Positions 34,201 through 42,447 of a stretch of 42,447 bases of DNA are shown here, in pieces. The notes beneath the pieces were generated by a model, which was not told the origin of the DNA, ran no database searches, and saw only the letters and a list, made by a program, of their open reading frames with translations. The stretch is from Bigelowiella natans CCMP2755 (Eukaryota; Cercozoa; Chlorarachniophyceae), in the NCBI GenBank assembly GCA_000320545.1, contig ADNK01001696.1, positions 1-42,447 of the forward strand. The letters run 5' to 3'. Position 1 is the stretch's first letter. Every line of letters starts with the position of its first letter. The position numbers and the translations under genes were made by a program.

Positions 34201-34414
34201 CTGACGTCGTAGTGAAAACTGTTCTTACCTTCAATGCCTGCAGCTGCTCGAGGGTCATCTTTTCTTGTTCCTGGTTCTTCGCAGGTTGATCTCCTACCGT
34301 TTTGCTTTCGTCCTGCTGATCCACATTTTCTCCTATGGCCTCTTCACCGCCCCCACCTTCTCCTTCTTTTACTCCTTCGGTGCCATCAGCATTTTCGTAC
34401 TCACCAACTATTTC

Positions 34415-34456
<42 letters not shown>

Positions 34457-34484
34457 TATATTATGTGTGTGTGTGTGTGTGTGT

Positions 34485-34525
<41 letters not shown>

Positions 34526-34575
34526 CCTCTCTCTGTATGTGTGTGTAACGAGATGGTGAAGAACGCCATATCTTA

Positions 34576-34614
<39 letters not shown>

Positions 34615-34666
34615 TATTATAACTTTTATTCTATCCCTTCTTCCCTCCCTCCTCCCTATTAATATA

Positions 34667-34716
<50 letters not shown>

Positions 34717-35362
34717 ATGCTTTTCTATGTGTTGTGTGCTGTGTCGTGTCGTGTGTGTGTTGCCATGTTATTCCAGGCTTGCACTACCCAAAGGCGCTGA
34801 AACTCCTCCGACTTCATGAACATCTTTCGTTCTCTTTTCACTTGGCATGGCCACAATTTGGGGTGCACAAATTCCCCATCTCTGATCAAAAAGTCGATGG
34901 CAGGGAACCTGCTCGAGATGGTGGGGGGGGGATCGTGAGGCAGCTTTAGCGTCATCCTAATACGGCATGATGGGGATATTGTGTTTTCAAGCTTACTTTT
35001 TCTTGGATGGCGAACGCTTGTAGAAAACGTGCTCGGTGCTGTAGGTAGCAAACACACCTCCGTAAGGTTTCTCACGAAATGGGGGACGGGGGGACAAAGC
35101 ACATACGGTGGCACACTCGGCACATCGCCTACGATTGCGTGGTAGATTCCATTGACCATAATCGGGCCCTGCGAGATTTCATATGGAGTTATGAGATGAT
35201 GTGAATAAATGTTGATCGTAGTTTTACCTTAGAAGCGGATTTACGTCTGCCATATCCACGCGTAACCTCGAATACGCGAAATCTTTCCCCCGGAGCACTA
35301 TCTTCCCCCGCTCGCATACATAAGAATTCGCCCGCTTTGACAGCAGGAGGCGCCGCAGCCAT
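31247..35362 (-). CDS. SAP-domain, acidic and RGG/proline-rich nuclear nucleic-acid-binding protein
   Basis: Eleven exons chain in phase: 35228-35362, 35107-35168, 34997-35038, 34788-34956, 34229-34414, 34019-34084, 33566-33728, 32843-33504, 32632-32722, 32467-32506 and 32078-32285 (about 608 codons), then a low-complexity last part to the stop at 31247. The start gives an N-terminal domain including 'FRVFEVTRGYGRRKSASK' and 'GPIMVNGIYHAIVGDV'. Exons 34229, 34019 and 33566 together make a SAP motif, 'KELRALLRKSGMDATGRKKQ' plus 'LVERLF', a helix-turn-helix that binds AT-rich DNA. A long Glu/Lys/Asp/Ala-rich region follows. After that come RGG/GRG clusters ('FGRGRHGFPPFFGGRG', 'PGRGRFGPRGGFGAP') and Pro/Gly/Gln tracts. 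This layout resembles hnRNP-U/SAFB-type scaffold and RNA-processing factors. The last part (31247-31888) is broken across frames at poly-C/G runs, ending 'GRIISSETKLFRVAKECKYA'. Confidence 0.85.
34420..34710. repeat. Composite (TA)n-(TG)n-(TC)n arrays in one intron
   Basis: Intron 34415-34787 of the SAP gene holds (TA)n 34420-34453, (TG)n 34464-34486, (TC)n 34487-34518, (TA)n 34578-34608 and (TA)n 34676-34708. More than half of the intron is simple sequence. Confidence 0.92.
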
Positions 35363-36073
35363 GTCACACCGTATTAACTGGGACTCGTTTTCTGCTTCGA
35401 CGGAGGACTCTCAGGGGTGTGCGCGCTGATGCAGCTGAGAACTACAATTGGGTTGGTTCCGCAATGAGGTCAAGCTCTGATGGGATTACAAATCTCCAAG
35501 TGGATTATCATGTGCGACAACATATTTTCACCAGAATCACAATAAAATCACAACGAGAATCCGCAGCGGCCCAAAACCCTCCTGCTGCAGGGTGCGACAT
35601 TAATTCTTCCATGTCGTCGTGTCGATATTTGTGTCGCATTTGGACACGAAGCTTGGAAAAGATTCGCTACGATGAACTCCGGGAGTAAATAGCTGCTACG
35701 ATCAATATTGCCCGAGCCAGCCGTGGTTATCCGAGGTTGACTGCTTCCCGAAACAAACCTCTTTTCATCATAGAAACTTCTAAAATTATTTTTCCTGAAA
35801 TTTCCCTGCATCCTGTCGCAGAGAGAACGAAGTACCGAGGCTAAACGCTTGTGTTTTTTTTTTTCAAGGTTTTGCTCGTGGAGACGAGAACAGCAGCGAA
35901 TGGTGAGGATATTGTCCCTGCGACAACCAAATATTACGTTTCACGAATAAAAATTCGCTCCCCTTCGTATACATCTCCTAGCAGAAGAGATTCTCTGCAC
36001 GAGAAAAGCCTGTAGCTTGCTTGGACAATGCTGTGTGGAGGCTCACGGCGCGTACGGAAGAAGGATAACTACA
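35363..36073. promoter_or_regulatory. Divergent intergenic region between SAP/RGG and TBC genes
   Basis: 711 bases between opposed start codons; must hold both promoters. Open frames at 35419-35688 (+) and 35548-35811 (-) overlap each other and show no family features. No TATA box or repeated site was recognised. Confidence 0.45.
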
Positions 36074-36451
36074 ATGACGGTGAGTAAATATATTCTGACC
36101 TTGGGTGGGGGAGGGATATGCTGAGGGGTATTCTATGTAGCTTAGCTGGGAGCTCCTTTACTCCTCCTGCCAATGCCAACCTCACTAATTGTCACCAAAA
36201 TTAGCTAAAGGTGGCCTCCAGACCCCGTCGTCGTTTCGAAGCGCAAATACCTCCATGGTAGCTACATGCAGCTGATATGAATCCACCCCCAAGTATAATC
36301 TTCCTTGAATTTATCTAACTTGCGCCAGGCCAAGCTACGCGAGCTGACAGACAGGATCTTCGACCCGAACATAATGGAGACTGCCCCTAGCGGTGAGGAG
36401 GCGAAGTACAGCGATCAAAAGGCCTCCAAAGAACTCTACGTACCGCGGTGA

Positions 36452-36496
<45 letters not shown>

Positions 36497-37677
36497 GACT
36501 ATGCTAGAGAATACCACCCTGTTGATATCTTATGTGAAAATCACGCTGGCAAATTATGCGTTCTCATTGAATAAAAAAGTCACCAGATGCTGCAGATTCG
36601 AATGTTTTTGTCTTATACCCCCCTTCTCCCCCCTCCTAACCCTTAATTTTCTATCTCGTCGACATCATTAGATCGATCCGGTGGACGCTCGGGCTCTCGA
36701 AAAGAAAGGCTACCGCAGAGGGCCTTCAAGAACTTATGAGCAGGCGCAAGGAGCAACGTGCAAACTATCTAAAGATGGCCAGGGAGCTCGACCCCCACCA
36801 AAGTGAACCGCTACTGTCCGTAAAAGTCAAAGGAAAAGAGGCTGCCAGCGGGGAGGATGGTGATCCAAATGCAGAGCTGAAGCGCAGTATAAAGAAAGAC
36901 GTAGAAAGGCAATGAGAATATCAAATGACACGAAAAATACCCGTAAACGCGTAAACAACCGATTTGTTTATGTGATGAGGCTGACTGCTTTTGGGTGATG
37001 TGCACACTTAAATAGGACATACCAAGATATGGAATTCTTCAACTCAAAGACTGCCAAAAGCATTCTCAGTCGTATCCTGGTGGGAGATTCTTCATATCTT
37101 CGTCTCTTCCCTTACTTTGCCTCTCCCAACGTTCTAGAGCAGAATTACCTCGATTCTTCTGACTCTGCCCCTTTTTTAACCCATCTGATTGTTTGACTTC
37201 TCATCCTGCTTGCCGCTTTCAGCTTGTCTGGTGCTGCAAATGCGGGGCTATGGGTTATAGGTGACTGATATGTGTGATAACGACGCTGGCGATAGTGGAT
37301 GAGGATGATGATGATGATGACGATGATGATGATAGTGATAGTGCCAGTGATGCAACTTATATCAATTTTCTAATTCATATTTTATTCTCGAACGGTGAGC
37401 AGACAAGGGATGAACGAGCTACTTGCGGTGTGCATCATGGCCGTCAAAATGGACGCCGACAAGTGCCGGGATCTGGACAAGAACAAGAAGAATGGGAAGC
37501 CCCAAAACAACGATACCAAGGAAAATGGTGGCGAGGAGAATCTCCATCTTTCCGAGAAAGCGACTCGAGTGCGCGCGGAGACGAGGGACTTTTTGATCAT
37601 TCCTGAGGGGTTGTGTGACCCTTCGCCTCGAATGGTTGAGGCCGATGCTTTCTCACTGTTTAGGTAAGAGATCTGCA

Positions 37678-37774
<97 letters not shown>

Positions 37775-38886
37775 CATGATGTGGTTATTCTCTTTCCAGA
37801 TTACTCATGCAGAAGATGTCGCCGCTCTACCACTCGCATGCCCGAGATGGGAGAAGTTTCGATAAAGCAGCCCCGGAAGATGGGGGGGGAGACGGAGGGA
37901 AATCAGGAGGGGGCGCTCCAAAGAAGCAGCCTCACTATAGCAGCAGTAGCAGCAGCAGTAGCAGTGAGAAGAAGTCGGAGGGTGGAATAGGCAGGTATTA
38001 TGAAGTGGATTTAAGCTTAACAAAATTTGATTTGTTACCTGGCATGATGATAAAGATTTATATGCTGCGGAATCATGGTACACTGTAGAACTTACGTCCT
38101 CCCCCCCTCCCGCACCCGCCCGCACTCCTTTATCCAGTGGTAGCTTAAAGACTCCGTTGGACAGGCACGTGTATCGAGTACATCATGTCATGCTTCGGAG
38201 GTAGCTTGCTGCTTTTCGCAACCCTTTTTTCTTCTTCCTCCTCTTCCCTATTGACGTTGTAATCACTATCTGCATCATCATCGTCATCGTCATCGTCATC
38301 GTCATCATCATCATCATCAGACTTGATCCAAAGCTGTACTTCCGATTGGAGGGTTTCGGGGTGCTGCCGCAGTTGTACATGCTACGATGGCTGAGGCTGC
38401 TATTTGCACGTGAAACCGCCCAGCTGAACCAACTCATGGTAGTTGAGACAAGAGGGGAGGGGAGGGGGAAGAGGAACTATCCTCTTTAAGACAATATACC
38501 CACCACTTTGCTGCCTATTCTCCCCCTTCTTCGCACTACCAGGTGTTGTTGGACGCTTTTCTTGGAGACTCTAATGGATTTGACCTCATCGATTACGTAA
38601 TAAGATCACATCAAAACAGCCAGTGCTCCCCAAGTGCCAACTTTATTTTGTTCGGGGAGAGGGGGGGGGGGGGTTCGGCTCTGCAATATGCTTTCCATTG
38701 AGTTGGCGTCTGAACGGCCTTTGACTAGCATTGAAGCATAGATTCTGTTGCGATGGTTGCATCATGTCTTGCAATGCTGCAACCTCTGATCAGGTTTGCC
38801 TGGCCATGATTGCTGGGATGCGGGAATCATTGCTTAAGCTCGGAGCAGACCCATCGTACATTTCCACCACCATCACCACCATCATA

Positions 38887-38923
<37 letters not shown>

Positions 38924-39953
38924 ATCACACACATAATCACACACGCACGCGCGCGCGCATATGCTTTCCCCCGCTCAGCTTTGTCCTGACCACGTTGCTG
39001 CGACGAGGAGCCATCAAGAACGCGAAGGCCTTGGTACTTACCAGTGAGAAGAGGAGGGGGGGGGTTGGATGCATTGAATGAATAAATGGGTTATTATGAG
39101 GGTAATGATGTTGATGGTGATAAAAATACGGGTAGCAGAGATACGCATCCTAGCGATGAAAATTGAGAAATTTAGGAAAGAATATAAGCCAGTTGTACGA
39201 TCATCTTCGCTGTGATTCTTGGAATCATGATCCCCCCCCTTCCCCCCCTCTCCCCCCAAAAAATCTGTATTGCTTTCCTCTATTGTACTGCACGTGAATA
39301 ACCCTCCCGCTCTCCTGTCGTCGTTGCTATCCTCGCCACCAGATACACGCAGCGCAGGTGCTGAAGGAGGACAAATTATTGACCAGGCCTGCTCCTGCGA
39401 AGATGCAGGTATGAGCGTTCATACTAGGGAAAGAAGCACCGGATATCACAATCCATCACTCTGCTATGATAGGAATGGCGGGTTGTGCAGTTGCATGCCA
39501 CTCTCCGCAAGTCGTAAGACAAGATTTTATGGTGATTTCCCGTGATTATAGGTATATAATTCACCGCTTCAAGGCAATGGCAACCGCCTCGGATTAGGTG
39601 CGTTCAAAAACGTCGATGGTTTTTTGCCAAGGCAGCACAGCTTTCTCAGCCTTTCTCTCAGCTGTCTTGATGCAGATTCAATATGCGTGCTGATTGTTGC
39701 TTTTTGGTCGCTATGATGCCGAAATCAACGCAGGGTCAAAGCCAGGTCATTTGGAGATCAAAAGAACCCCTATGGAAGGGTAGTAGGACATTGCACTCGA
39801 TGATGATCATCCACACCTTTCCCCGTCTCTTTTGCTGCTGTTTTCGCACGTTTCCCCCGACTTTTGCAATGCCGAGTCAACAATTATTCGTGAGAGTGTG
39901 GGAGAATCATCATGAATTGTTTCAGTTAAAAACATAAATATATATACAAAATT

Positions 39954-39994
<41 letters not shown>

Positions 39995-40062
39995 TCTTCA
40001 CTATTTCTTACACACACACACACACAACACAAACACACAACACATAAATACACAACTTTATA

Positions 40063-40103
<41 letters not shown>

Positions 40104-41480
40104 GAAGCCATATGTTTATTTGTTCGGTTAGATATGTTGTCGGGGTGAAATCGCAAACGCTGTACTGGTGCGTGTTGGATGGTCCAAGACTGCTGTGGTA
40201 ATTATACGCAAAACACACACGCACACGCACACGCACACACACACACAAAAGCACACACACACCTCCCTTGAAAAACCAAACCAAAACAATGAAAAATATC
40301 CTTTGAGAATACTACCGATCATGCCAATCACCTACTCACCAACGCCACCATTATTTAACTGCTAATATCTGCATCACCAGGTATGCTGAGCCGACACGCC
40401 GCACCACCGTTGCCCAGACATGGTCAGCTGATTACCAAAAATGGGGGGGGGAGAGGAAGGAAGAGGAGGGAAACATGCCGTAAGGCGTAGGCGTTCTTGT
40501 TTGCATGATAGTTAAGATGCAATAAGCACGATATTACCGTGAATGTTAAGCAGTTGGTGCCCTGGTATTATCTAAGAGAGAAGATGACCATGATGACACT
40601 TTTGTGGGTGCTTTTGTATTCTCATCGCATTCTAAGGACAACTCGACTCATATATTTGCTGATGACTCCACGTTCTTTTACGCACACACTCACACACACA
40701 CACACACACGCACGTACACACACGCGGCGACGTTACCTCTGCGGCTGGCATGCATGATATGTTGTAGGCTGGATGGTTGTCGCATCATCGGCCTTGGAAA
40801 TGGGGTATTAGAGATACAGGTAATCACGCCATTTGTTGCCTTTCTTGGGGGGGGGTTAGATCCTATCAATGATGTCGATTCTTCAACCGCCCAATTCTCT
40901 TTTAATGCAAGAGTCGTTTCGTGAGCCGTATTGTCATGACGTACTGTGCTTTCTCAGTCTCCCTCCTCACCGGCCACTTCGACGTCAGCCATTGCAAAGA
41001 AAGTAGCATCTGGTGACGAGGTAGCAGCAAATCGGCTGGGTTGTAGTCCCCTCTTCGGCGTTGATTTGCCTGTACCTCTTTCCTGTCTTTCCTTCGTCGA
41101 TGCCGACACAACCCAAGCTTGTGTGCGCGCGTGTGTGTGTGTGTGTGTGTGTGTGTACTTTAAAACTTGCACGTGCTTGATTGCTTGCCTTCCCAATGCG
41201 ATATTTGCTTGTTACGCTGCGTCGATTCTAGTCTGAGGAGGAGACGGTGCAGAATGCCCCTCCATTGCACACAAGCGACGGCGTTGATGCCGGGGGAGAG
41301 AAAGAGGAAGGGGAGACAGAAGAAGAGAAGAAAGAGGAAGGACTCGCAGGTAACAATCTGCCTATACTTCCCAATAATAGCCCCCTCCTTCTCCCCCGCT
41401 CCGCTTATCATGGTAGAAGCTTTGATGAGGAATAAGAATGAAATGAATAATCGAATGTACAATCAAAGAACCCATCGTTT

Positions 41481-41518
<38 letters not shown>

Positions 41519-42007
41519 ACGGTTGCCTCTTCTTCTTCTTTTTCTTCTTCTTCAACTACTTCTACTACTACCACTAATACTACTACAGCTGCTGCCAATG
41601 CTCCAAATAATCGTACTGCTACCGATGCCTCGAACGCTGAGGTCGATGTGCACCTGACTCCGGTAGCCCAAGGAACAACTGTACTCTCTTTAACGTTTCT
41701 TGCATTATTTTTGTCGACACATCCACTCACTACTATTCGGATGCGCTTGTTGTTTATGTTGTGGCCTGAACAGGCTTTATGTGTTGTGGACAACACCGCA
41801 CCCCCCGCACCCGCCGCCCCCACCAAGGTCGTAGTAGCTGTCCCAGCAGTGCAGAGAGAGGGGGGGGGCGGCGATGGGAGCAGCGATGACGTTTCTAAAG
41901 GGAAAGATGTAGTCGCAGCAGCTTCTTCGCCACCCGTCCGTATGTCTGTGCGGTTGGAGGTGAAGGATGAGATGCAATACCAGCAATGGCTTCAATGCCT
42001 TAAAGAG
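36074..42007 (+). CDS. TBC-domain RabGAP, TBC1D5-like (3' end beyond window)
   Basis: TBC proteins accelerate GTP hydrolysis by Rab GTPases; TBC1D5 acts on Rab7 in retromer and autophagy traffic. Exons: 36074-36079 (Met-Thr), 36329-36447, 36672-36908, 37016-37079, 37223-37260, 37403-37663, 37800-37994, 38165-38200, 38321-38438, 38543-38596, 38794-38855, 38979-39033, 39343-39408, 39552-39597, 40381-40422, 40768-40819, 40958-41020, 41232-41349, 41589-41680 and 41774-42007. Dual-finger motifs are intact: 'IKKDVERTYQDMEFF' (IxxDxxR arginine finger) and 'YRQGMNELLAV' (YxQ glutamine finger). Then come 'HVYRVHHVMLRRLDPKLYF', 'YMLRWLRLLFARE', 'VLLDAFLGDSNGFDLIDY' and 'CLAMIAGMRESLLKLGADPS'. A Lys/Asn- and Ser/Gly-rich insert interrupts the domain (exons 37403, 37800). 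The tail is Ala/Thr/Glu-rich. Phase fails only between 40422 and 40768, where an exon is probably missing. Confidence 0.93.
36452..36496. repeat. (TAC)n trinucleotide array right after a splice donor
   Basis: About 15 TAC units begin four bases after the donor at 36448 in a TBC-gene intron. Other arrays in this gene's introns: (GAT)n 37296-37334, (GAT)n-(TC)n-(TG)n 37680-37772, (TCA/TCG)n 38272-38319, (CA)n 38889-38921, (CT)n 39957-39994, (TA)n 40072-40098, (CA)n 40213-40262 and 40686-40725, (GT)n 41131-41156, (CTG)n 41481-41518. Confidence 0.9.
36909..37015 (+). other. Non-canonical GC-AG intron in the TBC gene
   Basis: Exon 36672-36908 must end inside AG|GCAATG to join TYQDMEFF in the conserved TBC frame. 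The only GT nearby (36901) would delete Val-Glu-Arg and force another frame. The intron begins GC, ends TAG, is 107 bases, and splits the arginine codon as AG|G. Confidence 0.75.
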
Positions 42008-42447
42008 GTAATGTGATATTGATGATGCTGATGATCATAACCATCACCATGATGTGGATGGTGATGATGTTGATATGATGATGATGAGAAGTTGCAAAAA
42101 AAAAAGACGGATTAAGAGAGAAACCAAAGCGTGTTGTCGAGCAACTGGGCTTGAAGCCAGCCAATAGTGTCCCCCCCCCCCTCCCCCCCTACCCTCTTCT
42201 TGTACCGTGAAACGATTGTGTTGTCCCAAACGCCCATCGACGGCGAGAACGTCAGTGGTTTTCTTTGCTTCGAAGGCCGAGGGCATTGTACTTTTTATGG
42301 CGTGAGAAGTGAAGTAGAAAACCAATGTGTGTAGCGAGCAGCACGATTTAGTTTTCTTTTCCTGCATATCTAAGAAATACTTGTCACTCCCCCCCCCCTC
42401 CGAACCCTCTGGTGCCTACTGACGATTTTTATAGGCAACGATGTATA
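42008..42447. other. Intron of the TBC gene running to the right edge
   Basis: Begins with the donor GTAATG after Lys-Glu. Contains GAT/GATGAT repeats to about 42090 and poly-C runs at 42171-42188 and 42390-42400. No exon recognised before the window ends. Confidence 0.5.

Noticed and set aside
34725-35159. A single 144-codon minus-strand frame, and an overlapping frame reading PYGGVFATYSTEHVFYK
   Set aside because: Both look coding in part, but the canonical GTATGT...CTACAG intron at 35039-35106 and the GTAAGC...TTAG intron at 34957-34996 join the conserved pieces in perfect phase; the continuous frames cross these introns.
36028-36079. ATG at 36028 as the start of the TBC gene
   Set aside because: Its frame leaves the donor at 36080 in phase 1 and meets a stop in the next exon; ATG 36074 keeps the conserved frame.
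1-42447. tRNA, rRNA, CRISPR arrays, insertion sequences or prokaryotic operons
   Set aside because: No cloverleaf with A/B boxes, no rRNA-like conserved block, no spaced direct repeats and no transposase-like frame was seen; short simple repeats are microsatellites. A tRNAscan or Rfam search was not possible here.

Overview
The window is nuclear DNA of a eukaryote, most likely a unicellular protist or alga. Genes are cut into many short exons by GT-AG introns, most of them roughly 50-1000 bases. Exon phases chain correctly over ten or more junctions in several genes. The gene families are eukaryotic: ribosomal protein eL34, a CDC50 flippase subunit, a TBC RabGAP, MUS81, a CRT-like transporter, and SAP/RGG and SH3/WW proteins. 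Introns and spacers are full of (CA)n, (TA)n, (GA)n, (GAT)n and poly-C runs. I saw no bacterial operon, CRISPR array, insertion sequence, rRNA or tRNA. The sequence alone does not place the species.

Layout, left to right. Positions 1-~600 (-) hold a MUS81-type nuclease that runs off the left edge. 1087-1575 (-) is a small two-helix membrane protein and 1893-2241 (-) is the last exon of a UVR-like coiled-coil protein. 3296-4916 (+) is a 2-dehydropantoate 2-reductase with a C-terminal membrane anchor. 5804-6107 (+) is a doubtful small gene and 6291-6886 (+) an unrecognised basic/coiled protein. 7609-8559 (-) is eL34, divergent from the CDC50-family gene at 9052-11268 (+).

12946-17033 (+) is an unrecognised membrane protein with a coding (CA)n tract. 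About 17.9-23.25 kb (+) is a large secreted-type protein with carbohydrate-binding-like, fucolectin-like and concanavalin/LamG-like regions. 23677-25264 (-) is a CRT-like transporter, convergent with it. 25831-26173 (+) is a Myb/SANT-domain gene, divergent from the transporter.

28190-30937 (-) is an SH3b-SH3-WW adaptor. 31247-35362 (-) is a SAP-domain, acidic, RGG/proline-rich nuclear RNA- or DNA-binding protein. 36074-42007 (+) is a TBC1D5-like RabGAP that continues past the right edge.

The genes are separate housekeeping and cellular functions (translation, phospholipid flipping, vesicle traffic, coenzyme A synthesis, recombination, nuclear RNA biology), not one pathway. The oddest structural points are a non-canonical GC-AG intron that splits the catalytic arginine codon of the RabGAP; a CDC50 intron that is almost one self-complementary microsatellite hairpin; a dinucleotide repeat read in frame as a His-Thr tract; and spacers of unusual word composition (rich in TGCA, GCTAGC and CATG) lying just beyond gene 3' ends. 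All gene models were spliced by eye from reading frames and splice sites; first exons are the weakest parts.
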